The translations under genes and the position numbers were made by a program. Of a stretch of 45,177 nucleotides of DNA, positions 33,653 to 42,282 are shown piece by piece; positions within the stretch are counted from its first letter, which is position 1, and every line of letters begins with the position of its first letter. Below the pieces are notes generated by a model that saw nothing but the letters and a program-made list of their open reading frames with translations, did not search any database and was not told where the DNA came from. This DNA comes from an uncultured Phycisphaerales bacterium (lineage in GTDB: Bacteria > Planctomycetota > Phycisphaerae > Phycisphaerales > UBA1924). The DNA lies in NCBI GenBank assembly GCA_937871915.1, contig CALMPG010000073.1:1-45177 (forward strand). Direction: 5' to 3'.

Positions 33653-35632
33653 ATGGCGAAACTCCTCGCCCCACTCCTCATCCTCCTCCTCGGCGCGGCC
33701 GTCTTCCTCACCGCCGATCGTCCCGCGCCGAAGGCGGATTTCACCTTCATCAACAACGGCAACGTCTCCACCCTCGACCTGCAGAAGATGTCCTGGCTCC
33801 AGGACCTCCGCATCGGGCGTGTCCTCTTCGAGGGCCTCGTCCGCAACGACCTGCTCGGCCCCGAACCGGCCATCGTCCCCGGCGTCGCCGAGTCGTGGGA
33901 GATTTCCCCGGACCACCGCACCTACACGTTCCGCCTCCGCGACAACGCCGAGTGGTCCAACGGCCAGCCCGTCCGTGCTGGGGACTTCATCTACGCCTGG
34001 CGCCGCGCACTCCTCCCCGACACCGCCTCCGACTACACCGCCCTCTTCCAACTCATCGAGGGCGGCAGGGAGTTCTTCGACTGGCGCACCGAGCGCCTCA
34101 AGGCCTTCAAGCCGGGCATCGACGACGCGGGGGCGCTCTGGCGGGAGACCGAGGCCGCCTTCACGCGACTCGTCCGCCTCCACCCCGGCGGCCCCGGCGG
34201 CGACGACGACCGCATCCTCACCTTCACCCTCCGGCGCCCCGTCCCGTACTTTCTCGACCTGTGTGCCTTCGCCACGTTCTACCCCGTCTACCCGCCCCTC
34301 GTCTCGCAGTACGACACGCTCGACCCGGTCACCGGCCGCATCACCAGCCGCTCCGGTTGGACCAAGCCCGGCCAGATCGTTTCCAACGGCCCCTTCACGC
34401 TCACCTCCTGGCGCTTCAAGCGCGACATGCGCTTCGCCCGCAACCCGCACTACTGGGACCGGCGGCGAATCAACTTCGACACCATGCACTGCCTCACCGT
34501 CGAGGATGTCAGCGCCCAGGTCATGGCCTTCAAGGCCGGCGGCATCGATCTGCTCACCGACGTCGGGGCCCAGTATCGCCCCGATCTCCTCGAAGATCGC
34601 GCGGCGTTCGAGCGCGAGCACGCCACCGCCATCGCCGGGTACAAGGCCCGGGGCCTCGACCAGACCACCATCGAGCGTCTCCTGCCTCCGGATCCCGCGG
34701 GCCGCGACTCCATCCATTCCTTCCCCACCTTCGGCACCTATTTCTACAGCGTCAACTGCCTGCCAAAGCTCCTCGACGGGCGCGACAACCCGTTTGCCGA
34801 CAAGCGCGTCCGGCGGGCCTTCGCGATGGCGATGGACAAGGACCGCATCGCCTCGCAGGTCCGCCGCCTCGGCGAGCCTCCCGCTTCCACGCTCATCCCC
34901 GTCGGCTCCATCCCCGGCTACCACTCCCCCAAGGGCCTCGACCACAACGCCGATGCCGCCCGCACACTGCTCGCCGAGGCGGGCTATCCCGGCGGCAAGG
35001 GGCTCCCGACCATCCAGATCCTCTACACCCGCGATGCGGGCCACGAGTTCATCGCCCAGTCCGTTCGGAAGGACTGGGAGCAGGTCCTCGGCGCCAGCGT
35101 CGAGCTCTCCCAGCGCGAGGTCAAGGTCTTCCGCAACGACCTGCGCTCGGGCAACTACATGGTCGCCCGCGGCTCGTGGTACGGAGACTACGGCGATCCG
35201 ACCACCTTCCTCGACATCAACCGCACCGGCGACGGCAACAACGACCGCAAGTACTCCTCGGCGCGCTTCGACGCCCTCATGGCCGGGGCCGACGCCGAGA
35301 TCGACCGCGACAAGCGCATGCGCCTCCTCGAAGACGCCGAACGCCTGATCGTCGAAGAGGATCTCCCCATCATCCCCATCTTCCGCTACGTCCAGCTCTA
35401 TCTCTACGACCCGCACCGCCTCACCGGCCTCACCAGCCACCCGCGCCAGGAGCAGGAGCTCCAGGACCTCGACGTTCTCGGCGATGGCAAGGGCGCGGAG
35501 GTGCCGCGCGAAAGACCGGCGCAACGGCCGGGAGCAGGTGAGCAGGTGAGCAGGTGGGGAGGTGAGAACACCAGTTCACCTGCTCACCTGTTCACCTGCT
35601 CACCTCCACATCCCACCGGGAGTCACCCATGA
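33653..35632 (+). CDS. Oligopeptide ABC transporter substrate-binding protein (OppA/SBP family 5)
   Basis: 659 aa from ATG 33653, with a signal anchor (LLAPLLILLLGAAVFLT). It is a family 5 solute-binding protein: TLDLQKMSWLQDLRIGRVLFEGLVRND, AESWEISPDHRTYTFRLRDNAEWSNGQPVRAGDFIYAWRR, NGPFTLTSWR, FAMAMDKDRI and WYGDYGDPTTFLDI. It binds peptides or related ligands in the periplasm. The last 30 residues are encoded by a GGTGAGCA-type inverted repeat (35533-35604) and are probably an accretion; the natural C-terminus may have been near LDVLGDG. It is followed directly by the permease gene (4-bp overlap). Confidence 0.92.
   Translation: MAKLLAPLLILLLGAAVFLTADRPAPKADFTFINNGNVSTLDLQKMSWLQDLRIGRVLFEGLVRNDLLGPEPAIVPGVAESWEISPDHRTYTFRLRDNAEWSNGQPVRAGDFIYAWRRALLPDTASDYTALFQLIEGGREFFDWRTERLKAFKPGIDDAGALWRETEAAFTRLVRLHPGGPGGDDDRILTFTLRRPVPYFLDLCAFATFYPVYPPLVSQYDTLDPVTGRITSRSGWTKPGQIVSNGPFTLTSWRFKRDMRFARNPHYWDRRRINFDTMHCLTVEDVSAQVMAFKAGGIDLLTDVGAQYRPDLLEDRAAFEREHATAIAGYKARGLDQTTIERLLPPDPAGRDSIHSFPTFGTYFYSVNCLPKLLDGRDNPFADKRVRRAFAMAMDKDRIASQVRRLGEPPASTLIPVGSIPGYHSPKGLDHNADAARTLLAEAGYPGGKGLPTIQILYTRDAGHEFIAQSVRKDWEQVLGASVELSQREVKVFRNDLRSGNYMVARGSWYGDYGDPTTFLDINRTGDGNNDRKYSSARFDALMAGADAEIDRDKRMRLLEDAERLIVEEDLPIIPIFRYVQLYLYDPHRLTGLTSHPRQEQELQDLDVLGDGKGAEVPRERPAQRPGAGEQVSRWGGENTSSPAHLFTCSPPHPTGSHP
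35533..35604. repeat. GGTGAGCA/TGCTCACC inverted repeat at the oppA-oppB junction
   Basis: A left arm of repeated AGCAGGTG units (35533-35556) and a right arm of CACCTGCT/CACCTGTT units (35577-35604) are nearly complementary, with a short spacer. The element lies inside the 3' end of the substrate-binding gene and covers its stop region. It could form a stable mRNA hairpin that lowers permease expression relative to the binding protein, a common arrangement; this is inference. Confidence 0.7.
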
Positions 35633-36636
35633 TCTCCCTCATCGCTCGCCGCCTCCTGCAACTCCCCCTCATCCTGCTGGTCATCTACACCCTCACGCTC
35701 ACGCTCGCGTGGGCCATCCCCGGAAGCCCGCTGGACAAGCCCGAGGGCCGCCAGCCGCCCGCCGAGGTCCGCGAGGCCATGCGGCGGCAGTACGACCTGC
35801 ACTCCTTCCCGCGCTTCTACGTCTCGTATCTGAGCAACGCCATCGGCCTCCGGTGGTGCATCGACACGCTCTCCGGCGCGGCCGCCCGCCGGGACGCGGC
35901 CGCGCGGGCCGCGCACATCGCCCCGCCGGCGCGATACGTCTTCGACCTCGGTCCCTCCCTCCAGTACGAGGACTGGCGCGTCAACGAGATCCTCGCCTCC
36001 AGCCTCCCCGTGTCCATGACCCTCGGCCTCGTCGCCGTGGTCATCGCCACCGTGATCGGCGTCGGCGCGGGAGTCATCGGCGCGGCCCGGCCCAACTCCA
36101 TCGCCGACCTTGCCACGCTCTCGGTCGCCCTCGTCGGCGTGAGTCTGCCCTCGTTCGTCGTCGGCACCGCGCTGCTGGTCGTCTTCCCCATCTGGCTCGG
36201 GTGGGGGGACATCGGCGGATGGGGCCGGCCGTCGCAGATCGTGCTGCCCGCGATCACCCTCGCGCTGCCCATCGCCGCGTACATCGCCCGATTGACGCGA
36301 ATGGGCATGGTCGAGAACCTGCGGGCCGACTTCGTCCGCACCGCGCGGGCCAAAGGGGCGAGCGAGGCGTCGGTGCTGCTGCGCCACGCGCTCAAGCCGT
36401 CGTTCCTTCCGGTGCTCTCGTTCCTCGGACCCGCGTGCGCGTTCGCGATGACCGGCTCGTTTGTGGTCGAGAAGGTGTTCTCCATTCCCGGCATGGGCCA
36501 GCACTTCGTCAACGGCGTGCTCAACAAGGACCTGTTTCTCATCATCGGCGTTGTGCTGATCTATGCCACGATCCTGGTGCTTCTCAACCTGGCCGTTGAT
36601 GTACTGTATCGCTGGATCGACCCCCGAACGGAATAG
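35629..36636 (+). CDS. Oligopeptide ABC transporter permease (OppB/DppB type)
   Basis: 335 aa with six membrane spans: an N-terminal helix LIARRLLQLPLILLVIYTLTL, five spans between about 110 and 330, and the EAA-type cytoplasmic loop (ADFVRTARAKGASEASVLLRHALKP) that docks the ATPase. The end VVEKVFSIPGMGQHFVNG is a hallmark of the OppB branch. It starts at ATG 35629, overlapping the end of the binding-protein gene. No OppC, OppD or OppF gene follows before 36741, where unrelated genes begin, so its partners must be encoded elsewhere. Confidence 0.93.
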   Translation: MISLIARRLLQLPLILLVIYTLTLTLAWAIPGSPLDKPEGRQPPAEVREAMRRQYDLHSFPRFYVSYLSNAIGLRWCIDTLSGAAARRDAAARAAHIAPPARYVFDLGPSLQYEDWRVNEILASSLPVSMTLGLVAVVIATVIGVGAGVIGAARPNSIADLATLSVALVGVSLPSFVVGTALLVVFPIWLGWGDIGGWGRPSQIVLPAITLALPIAAYIARLTRMGMVENLRADFVRTARAKGASEASVLLRHALKPSFLPVLSFLGPACAFAMTGSFVVEKVFSIPGMGQHFVNGVLNKDLFLIIGVVLIYATILVLLNLAVDVLYRWIDPRTE

Positions 36637-36740
36637 GACCACGCCGGAACGGCCCCGGAACGTTCTCGTTCCTATGCTTCGGCGTGGAATCGGCGTTCCG
36701 CGGCGTGTGCCGCGCCGACCGGTTCCCGGAGGGAATACCC

Positions 36741-37067
36741 ATGGTCAACGCACCCACTACCGCCACCGGCACCCCGAACGAACGCGCCCTGCGCGACGAC
36801 CTCGAGGCGCTCAAGACCGACATCGGCACGCTCAAGGAGGACCTTCGCTCGTTCGCCGACAACGCGGGCTCCGCGGCCCGCCACGCCTCGCGCGACGCCG
36901 CCGAGCGAATCCGCTCCGGCAGCCGCACGGCGTACGACTTCGGCCGCGAGAAGGCCAAGTGGGCCAAGGAAGAGGTCTCCGGGCGCATCGAGGAACATCC
37001 TTTCGCGGCCGTGGGCATCGCCTTCGGCGTGGGCATCCTCGTCGGCGCGCTGGTCGCCCGCCGCTGA
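36741..37067 (+). CDS. DUF883/YqjD-like membrane-anchored protein
   Basis: 108 aa from ATG 36741, after GGAGGG. The N-terminal part is a coiled coil (LRDDLEALKTDIGTLKEDLRSFAD), then a basic/Ala helix, and a C-terminal membrane helix with glycine zipper (HPFAAVGIAFGVGILVGALVARR). This is the layout of DUF883/ElaB/YqjD proteins, which bind ribosomes at the inner membrane in E. coli. It is first in a three-gene unit with spacings of 3 and 1 bp. A near-complementary CCACGCCG...CGGCGTGG pair lies upstream at 36639-36687. Confidence 0.85.
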   Translation: MVNAPTTATGTPNERALRDDLEALKTDIGTLKEDLRSFADNAGSAARHASRDAAERIRSGSRTAYDFGREKAKWAKEEVSGRIEEHPFAAVGIAFGVGILVGALVARR

Positions 37068-37070
37068 TCC

Positions 37071-37355
37071 ATGTACCGCCACCTCTCCCAGTTTGTGGTG
37101 AAGACGGCCGACCTTGCCGAGGCCGAGGGGCGCGTGCTGCGCCGCATGGTCGGCCGGCTGGGCGTGGGCCTCACCGTCGCGCTGGCCGGGGCCGGGCTGC
37201 TGCTGGCGGGGGCGCTCATGCTCCTGCTGGCGGTCTGGCTCGCCCTCAGCCAGGGCATGGACATGAGCCGCGCCGCCGCCAGCGCCATCACCGGCGCGAT
37301 GGCGCTCGGGCTGGCGGGGATCGCGTACGCCGTGGTGGCGCGGCTGGTGAAGTAG
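37071..37355 (+). CDS. Small membrane protein, YqjE/phage-holin-III-like
   Basis: 94 aa. A short amphipathic N-terminus (VVKTADLAEAEGRVLRRMVGRL) is followed by two hydrophobic segments (LTVALAGAGLLLAGALMLLLAVWLAL and AITGAMALGLAGIAYAVVARL). Size, topology and position between a YqjD-like and a YqjK-like protein match YqjE/holin superfamily III proteins. It is cotranscribed. Function is unknown. Confidence 0.7.
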   Translation: MYRHLSQFVVKTADLAEAEGRVLRRMVGRLGVGLTVALAGAGLLLAGALMLLLAVWLALSQGMDMSRAAASAITGAMALGLAGIAYAVVARLVK

Positions 37356-37356
37356 C

Positions 37357-37677
37357 ATGAGCGACGACCGCACCCAGATCGAGCGCACCTCGAACCTCGA
37401 TCCGGAGGAGGCCAAGCTCCGCCTTTTGGAATGGAGCATCGAGACCGACGCGGAGATTCACGCGAGGATCGAGGGACTGGTCGGACAGGCCAAGAAGGCC
37501 GCGCCGTGGGCGGCGGGCTTGGCGCTGGTATCGGGGCTGGTGCTGGGGCGCACGCGGCGCAAGCGTGATCCGAGCGGGCCATCGGGCGGCCTCCCCATTG
37601 CGTCGATTCTGCGCATCGCGACGGTGGTGGCGCCCGTCGTGTTGCAGATCCTGAAGGCGCGTCGCGAGGTGCGTTAG
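37357..37677 (+). CDS. Small membrane protein, third gene of the YqjD-like unit
   Basis: 106 aa, starting 1 bp after the previous stop. A charged N-terminal helix (LDPEEAKLRLLEWSIETDAEIHARIEGLVGQ) leads to a hydrophobic stretch AAPWAAGLALVSGLVLGRTRRKRD and a second one near the C-terminus (ASILRIATVVAPVVLQIL). The placement resembles YqjK, but sequence similarity is not evident to me. It converges with the next minus-strand gene, and the stop codons overlap. Confidence 0.65.
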   Translation: MSDDRTQIERTSNLDPEEAKLRLLEWSIETDAEIHARIEGLVGQAKKAAPWAAGLALVSGLVLGRTRRKRDPSGPSGGLPIASILRIATVVAPVVLQILKARREVR

Positions 37678-38018
37678 CCGGGCGCGGGCGTGAACGAGGC
37701 GCCGTCGAGAACATCGCAACTTACAAGCGTCCCCGCGCCGAAGTCGCTGGGGTTCTGGCGATCGTCGAGCATCTGGAGATGGATGGGCATGCCCGCGTCC
37801 ACGACGAGGGTGCGTGAGGTGTCGTCCCAGGAGACGACGCGCCCCTGGACGCGTCGCGGGCGGCCGTAGACGGGCTCGACGTACTTGCCGCCGGTGTTGA
37901 CGGCGTCGATGCGCCGAGACTCGACGCGGATGGTGCCGATGAGGCGCTCGCCGACGATGGATGGCACGTTCTCTCCGGCGACCAGGTGCATCTGGTAGTT
38001 TGTGTTGGGAAACTCCAT
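37674..38018 (-). CDS. Hypothetical beta-rich protein
   Basis: 114 aa from the ATG at 38018 (MEFPNTNYQMHLVAGENVPS). A longer start at 38108 is possible, but it adds a low-complexity Pro/Gly segment. The sequence is beta-rich: GERLIGTIRVESRRIDAVN, VEPVYGRPRRVQGRVVSWDDTSRTLVVDAG and GTLVSCDVLDGASF, which would fit a small barrel or OB-like fold. It has no signal peptide or membrane segment. Between it and trpG lies a short GAGTGAGAAG-type direct repeat (about 38110-38140). Confidence 0.6.
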   Translation of the reverse strand: MEFPNTNYQMHLVAGENVPSIVGERLIGTIRVESRRIDAVNTGGKYVEPVYGRPRRVQGRVVSWDDTSRTLVVDAGMPIHLQMLDDRQNPSDFGAGTLVSCDVLDGASFTPAPG

Positions 38019-38149
38019 GATGATCCGGCCGGGTCCGGGGGAGCCGGGGGCGAGGGTGCCGCGTGCGAGGGCGGAGTCGATCCTGGTGGTGGGGGCGGGA
38101 TGGATCATGGGGAGTGAGAAGTGAGGAGTGAGAAGGGTGGGTGGAAAGG

Positions 38150-38806
38150 CTAGTGGGGCGCGTGGATCGGTGTGGAGAGGAAGTTGGCGAGCAGTTGGGG
38201 GCCCTCGACGGTGAGGAAGGACTCGGGGTGGAACTGGACGCCTTCGAGCGGAGGGTGGGTTGTGCCGCGCGGCCAGAGGCGGCGGAGGCCCATGACGACG
38301 CGCCGGGTGGGGCCGTCGGGCTTGGCGGCGTCGATGGGCTCGTCGGTCCACGCGCTCACTGTCCAGTCGGCGGACGGGATGGTCTCGGGGAGGACGACGA
38401 GGGAGTGGTAGCGGGTGGCGATAAAGGGGTTGGAGAGGCCGCGGTAGATGCCCAGGCCGTCGTGGTGGATGGGGGAGGTCTTGCCGTGCATCGGGATGGC
38501 GTGGCGGGTGACGGTCATGCCGTGGAGGTCGCCGATGGTCTGATGGCCGAGGCAGACGCCGAGGATGGGGATGCGGCCGGCGAAACGCTGGATCATCGCG
38601 CCGGAACACCCGGCTTCCTTGGGCGTGCACGGGCCGGGGGAGATGATGAGATGGGATGGGGGCTTGCCGGCGTCGAGGGTTTCGGCCTGGTCGGGGGTGA
38701 TGCGGTCGTTGCGGGCGACGTGGATCGCGAGCGCGGGGTTGATGGTGCCCAACGCCTGCACGAGGTTGTATGTGAACGAGTCGTAGTTGTCGATGAGCAG
38801 GAGCAT
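38150..38806 (-). CDS. trpG: Anthranilate/para-aminobenzoate synthase glutamine amidotransferase subunit
   Basis: 218 aa from ATG 38806 (MLLLIDNYDSFTYNLVQ). It is a class I glutamine amidotransferase with SPGPCTPKEAG, the nucleophile Cys85 in GVCLGHQ, and the catalytic His-Glu in GVQFHPES. It releases ammonia from glutamine for anthranilate synthase (TrpE) or aminodeoxychorismate synthase (PabB). The partner gene is not in the window, so TrpG and PabA cannot be told apart. An insertion of about 15 residues (AWTDEPIDAAKPDGPTRR) precedes the last motif. Confidence 0.9.
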   Translation of the reverse strand: MLLLIDNYDSFTYNLVQALGTINPALAIHVARNDRITPDQAETLDAGKPPSHLIISPGPCTPKEAGCSGAMIQRFAGRIPILGVCLGHQTIGDLHGMTVTRHAIPMHGKTSPIHHDGLGIYRGLSNPFIATRYHSLVVLPETIPSADWTVSAWTDEPIDAAKPDGPTRRVVMGLRRLWPRGTTHPPLEGVQFHPESFLTVEGPQLLANFLSTPIHAPH

Positions 38807-38919
38807 GGGGGCGGGGAGGGTATGGGGGCGCATGAGATCGCCCAGCGTGGGCTTGGATACAAGGAATCAGGCCGTGTTGATGTGCCCCCGCACGAACGAA
38901 CGCCGCAACTCTCCGGCCC

Positions 38920-39729
38920 TTACGCCGCTTCGGCCTGATCCAGCCGTTCCGTCCCGGCGACGCCGTCGCGGGTGACGAAGAAGAGGGCGTCGGTGATGGG
39001 GTAGGGGAGGCGGCGGTAGTCCTGCTGGACGCGGCTCACGAGGCGATCCACGAACGGGCGGGGGTCGCCGGTCATGGCGATGAACATGTCGCGGGCGGGG
39101 GTGGCGACGAAGAAGTCGCCGCCGAGTTGCGGGGAGAGGCGGCGGTGGAGGTTGGAGAGGAGGAGGCGAGCGGCGTCGTAGCCGTCCTGCTCGCTGACGA
39201 TCGCGGCCTTGCCGCCCTCGCGGGACTCGACGAGCTGGACGGAGAGTTCGGGGACGTAGCGGTCGAGGTTCTTGCGGGCGATGTCCTCGAGCGTGTCGGC
39301 GTCCACGCCCCACTTGATCATCTGCTCGGTGGTGACGCTGACGGTCATGTGGGGCAGGTCCATGACGAAGACGACGACGGTGCCGTTGACGAAGGGGACG
39401 TGGGCGACCTGGTCCTTGGTGAGGTGGTTGAAGATGGACTCGGGCTGGATGCGGGGCATGATGCGCGGCTTGGCGAAGTCGAAGGTCGCGCTGGAGAGGA
39501 CCATGGACTCGGTGGAGAAGAGGTGCTCGAGGTAGTGCTCGACGATCTCAACGCCGCGCTCCGGGTCGCGGTTGACGAGGCGGTTGAGGTTTTCCAGGTC
39601 GAGTCGGCGGCCGTCAACGATGAGTTCCTTGGGGCCGGCGAGCTGGATGGAGTGCTCGGGCTGGAGGCGGCGCAGCATGGAGGCGACGCTCTCGGCGAAG
39701 GCTTCGGGCTCGTGTGGCATTCGGGGCAT
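38920..39729 (-). CDS. DUF1444 (YtpQ-like) protein
   Basis: 269 aa from ATG 39729; a second ATG three codons later is possible. Characteristic stretches are PHEPEAFAESVASMLRRL, LENLNRLVNRDPERGVEIVEHYLEHL, HVPFVNGTVVVFVMDLPHMTVSVTTEQMIKWGVDADTL, the YDAARLL helix and TPARDMFIAMTGD. These match DUF1444/UPF0354, whose B. subtilis member is YtpQ. No signal peptide or membrane segment is seen. The biochemical role is unknown. It is divergent from acpP, 427 bp away. Confidence 0.88.
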   Translation of the reverse strand: MPRMPHEPEAFAESVASMLRRLQPEHSIQLAGPKELIVDGRRLDLENLNRLVNRDPERGVEIVEHYLEHLFSTESMVLSSATFDFAKPRIMPRIQPESIFNHLTKDQVAHVPFVNGTVVVFVMDLPHMTVSVTTEQMIKWGVDADTLEDIARKNLDRYVPELSVQLVESREGGKAAIVSEQDGYDAARLLLSNLHRRLSPQLGGDFFVATPARDMFIAMTGDPRPFVDRLVSRVQQDYRRLPYPITDALFFVTRDGVAGTERLDQAEAA

Positions 39730-40050
39730 GAAGGAGTCTCGAGTCCGCTACGGAACGCGCTGACCAAGGTTGCGGGCCGCGACGTGCGGGCGCGTTGTGG
39801 GAATCGGCTATCGGGCGGAGGGACATGACTTGGGGTGGGAAGAATGGCGATTCGGGGCAGAGGGGGCCGGGAATGAGGGGGAGGGGAACTGTGGAGAATC
39901 GCGGCAGCGGGTGGAATTGTGGAGTGCGCGAGCGCGTCGCGTTCCCCGGCCAAGGCGTGTGGATGCGCTGGTCGGACGACTTCGACCTTGTGGGGCCGAA
40001 GCGGAGTGGCGAGAATGTTGGTGTCGCGTTTGGGGGATCGCGGCCCGGGA
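39730..40050. other. Intergenic region upstream of acpP with no recognisable gene
   Basis: The stretch contains only short ORFs with no protein character. It presumably holds the DUF1444 promoter and upstream sequences of acpP. I see no tRNA, clear hairpin or repeat in it. Confidence 0.5.
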
Positions 40051-40080
40051 TTGGCGATGGGAAGTGCCCGGGGCTATATT
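40051..40080 (+). promoter_or_regulatory. Sigma70-type promoter of acpP-fabF
   Basis: TTGGCG (40051-40056) and TATATT (40075-40080) with 18-bp spacing match the -35/-10 consensus at 4/6 and 5/6 positions. Transcription would begin near 40087, just at the base of the 40085-40121 hairpin. Confidence 0.55.
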
Positions 40081-40084
40081 TGGC

Positions 40085-40121
40085 CCTCGCGTTCAACCCC
40101 CGCCTTGGGGGTTGGGCGAGG
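40085..40121 (+). promoter_or_regulatory. 5' leader hairpin of acpP mRNA
   Basis: CCTCGC (40085-40090) pairs with GCGAGG (40116-40121), and CAACCCCC (40094-40101) with GGGGGTTG (40107-40114), separated by a small internal bulge; the loop is GCCTT. It sits at the predicted 5' end of the mRNA and 35 bp ahead of the acpP start. It could stabilise the transcript or regulate it. It is not followed by a T-tract. Confidence 0.6.
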
Positions 40122-40156
40122 CGGAAGCGGCAGTGCCCAACTTGGAGGCCTGGACA

Positions 40157-40405
40157 GTGACCAAGCAGGAAATCGAGGCCAAGGTCATCGAGATCGTGGC
40201 AAACCAGATGGGCGCGGAGAAGGCGCAGATCACGCGAGACACCTCGTTCGTGGAGGATCTGAACGCCGACAGCCTCGACACGGTCGAGCTCGTCATGGAG
40301 TTCGAGGACGAGTTCGAGACGTCGATCCCGGACGACCAGGCGGAGAAGATCAAGACGGTGGGTCAGGCCATCGACTTCATCGCCACGGCCGTCGGGGCCA
40401 GCTGA
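40157..40405 (+). CDS. acpP: Acyl carrier protein
   Basis: 82 aa from GTG 40157, with the strong ribosome binding site GGAGG at 40144-40148. It is typical ACP: a [11 protein letters not shown] helix, [26 protein letters not shown] with Ser39 in the DSL motif as the phosphopantetheine attachment site, and [19 protein letters not shown]. It carries growing fatty acids during type II fatty acid synthesis in the cytoplasm. It is followed after 48 bp by fabF, an arrangement conserved across bacteria. Confidence 0.96.
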   Translation: MTKQEIEAKVIEIVANQMGAEKAQITRDTSFVEDLNADSLDTVELVMEFEDEFETSIPDDQAEKIKTVGQAIDFIATAVGAS

Positions 40406-40453
40406 GGCCCGGGCGATTTCTGGCCGCGCATGCACCAGGAACGGAACACCCCC

Positions 40454-41770
40454 ATGAGCGGACCCCGCCCCCCCCGCCCCCCCAGAATTGTGATTACGGG
40501 CATGGGCGCCCTGACGGTGCTGGGCCACACGGCCCAGGACACGTGGGCGGGCATGCGCGAAGGGCGGAGCGGGATCGCGCTGGTGAAGGGGGAGGAGTTT
40601 GACCAGTACGAGGGCAAGTGGGCGGTGAAGATCGCCGGGCAGGTGACGGGGTGGAAGCACGGGGACTGGATCGAGCACCGAGAGGCCCGGCGGCTGGACC
40701 GGTTTGCGCTGCTGGGGATGGCCGCGGCGGTGGAGGCCGTGAAGCACTCGGGGGTGGACTTCTCGAAGGAAGACCCCGAGCGGTGCGTGGTGGTGGTGGG
40801 GTCGGGGGTGGGGGGGATCACGACGATCGAAGAGGGCGTGATCGTGATGCGGGAGCGGGGTCCGGACCGGATCAACCCGTTCACGGTGCCGCGTTTGATG
40901 GTGAACGCGGCGACGGGGAACATCAGCATCATGTTCGGCCTGCAGGGCCCGGCGACGGCGCACGCGACGGCGTGCGCTTCGAGCGGGCACGCGATCGGGG
41001 ATGCGGTGGACAAGTTGCGGAGCGGGAAGTTGGATGTGGTGATCGCGGGGGGTGCGGAGGCGTCGGTGAGCCCGCTGTGCATCGGGGCGTTCATGACGAT
41101 GAAGGCGCTGAGCACCCGCAACGATGAGCCGACAAAGGCGAGCCGGCCGTTCGACGCGGACCGGGACGGGTTTGTGATGTCCGAGGGCGCGGCGATGTTT
41201 GTGCTGGAGACGGAAGAGCACGCCAAGAAGCGCGGGGCGACGATCTATGCCGAGATCGTGGGGCACGGGAACTCGTCGGATGCGACGCACATCACGGCGC
41301 CCGACGCGGCCGGGGGCGGGGCGGCGCGGTCCATGCGGTGGGCGTTGGAGGATGCGGGGCTGAACGTGGGGGATATCGACTACATCAACGCGCACGGGAC
41401 GTCCACGCCGCTGGGGGACAAGGCGGAGGTGGAGGCGGTGACGCGGGTGTTCGGGGACCTGGCCCGCAAGAGCAGGGGCGGGAAGATCTGGATGAGCAGC
41501 ACCAAGAGCATGCACGGGCACGGGCTTGGGGCGAGCGGGGCGATCGAGACGATCGCGTGCGTTCACGCCGTTCGGGACGGGATCATCGCGCCGACGATCA
41601 ACCTCGACCATGCTTCGCCGGGACGCGATGAGAACGGGAACCTTCTGCCCGCGTTCGACATGGAGTTCGTGGCCAACCACGCGCGGGAGCGGCGGGTGAA
41701 GTACGCGATGAACAACACGTTCGGGTTTGGGGGGCACAACGTGACGCTGATCATCGGAAGATACGAGTGA
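40454..41770 (+). CDS. fabF: 3-oxoacyl-ACP synthase II
   Basis: 438 aa from ATG 40454; an ATG at 40430 is also possible. It condenses malonyl-ACP with acyl-ACP in fatty acid elongation. The active site is present: C174 in TACASSGHAIGD, H314 in NAHGTSTPLGD, K351 in STKSM and H356 in HGHGLGASGA. Other family blocks are VGSGVGGITTIEEG, FMTMKALSTRND, RPFDADRDGFVMSEGAA and NNTFGFGGHNV. It forms an operon with acpP. Confidence 0.95.
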   Translation: MSGPRPPRPPRIVITGMGALTVLGHTAQDTWAGMREGRSGIALVKGEEFDQYEGKWAVKIAGQVTGWKHGDWIEHREARRLDRFALLGMAAAVEAVKHSGVDFSKEDPERCVVVVGSGVGGITTIEEGVIVMRERGPDRINPFTVPRLMVNAATGNISIMFGLQGPATAHATACASSGHAIGDAVDKLRSGKLDVVIAGGAEASVSPLCIGAFMTMKALSTRNDEPTKASRPFDADRDGFVMSEGAAMFVLETEEHAKKRGATIYAEIVGHGNSSDATHITAPDAAGGGAARSMRWALEDAGLNVGDIDYINAHGTSTPLGDKAEVEAVTRVFGDLARKSRGGKIWMSSTKSMHGHGLGASGAIETIACVHAVRDGIIAPTINLDHASPGRDENGNLLPAFDMEFVANHARERRVKYAMNNTFGFGGHNVTLIIGRYE

Positions 41771-41826
41771 ACAGTGCGGAGTGAGCAGTAGGAAGGGCCG
41801 GGGGGCAGACGAGAATCGGGGCGGGA

Positions 41827-42282
41827 TCAGGCAGGGCGATCAAGTTCCTCGGCGTCGGCGATGTCCTTGGGCCGGCCGGCGGCGCGTTTGTTCGCGAGCA
41901 GATCGGAGCGGCTGATAATCGGCACCGAGACTCCGTCGATAACGGCGTCGATCCGCCGAGCGTGGCATTCGGCAAAGGCAACGCCGGAGATGGTGTTCAT
42001 GATCTCGATGCGGACCGGCGGCACGCCCATCCGGACGATGTTTCGGGGATCGAGGAAGAGTTCCTTGGTGGCGCCCGCAGAGGCGAATCCGAACTTCGAA
42101 ATCACAGCGACCATGCGGTCGACGTTGGCCGAATCGGTCGCGATCCAGATGTCGAGATCGCCGGTGGGGCGCGGGTAGCCGTGAAACCCAACGGCATACC
42201 CACCGACGAGCAGATACTCAATCCGCTCCGCGTTGAGCAACCGTAAGAACTCTTTGAAGTCTGGCGGTAGCCGCGTTTCCAT
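41827..42282 (-). CDS. Nucleotidyltransferase-fold protein (MNT/AbiEii-like)
   Basis: 151 aa from ATG 42282. The core LVGGYAVGFHGYPRPTGDLDIWI carries the nucleotidyltransferase signature GG-x(9-12)-DxD, with the two Asp as metal ligands, and VRIEIMNTISG holds a third strand. The C-terminus (ISRSDLLANKRAAGRPKDIADAEEL) is typical of this group. Such proteins occur with a small partner, here 42218-42433, and some are toxin or antitoxin nucleotidyltransferases. The biochemical target is unknown. Confidence 0.82.
   Translation of the reverse strand: METRLPPDFKEFLRLLNAERIEYLLVGGYAVGFHGYPRPTGDLDIWIATDSANVDRMVAVISKFGFASAGATKELFLDPRNIVRMGVPPVRIEIMNTISGVAFAECHARRIDAVIDGVSVPIISRSDLLANKRAAGRPKDIADAEELDRPA

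Noticed and set aside
37674..38630. Longer minus-strand ORF upstream of the 37674 hypothetical gene
   Set aside because: It overlaps trpG in another frame and is Arg/Pro/His-rich.
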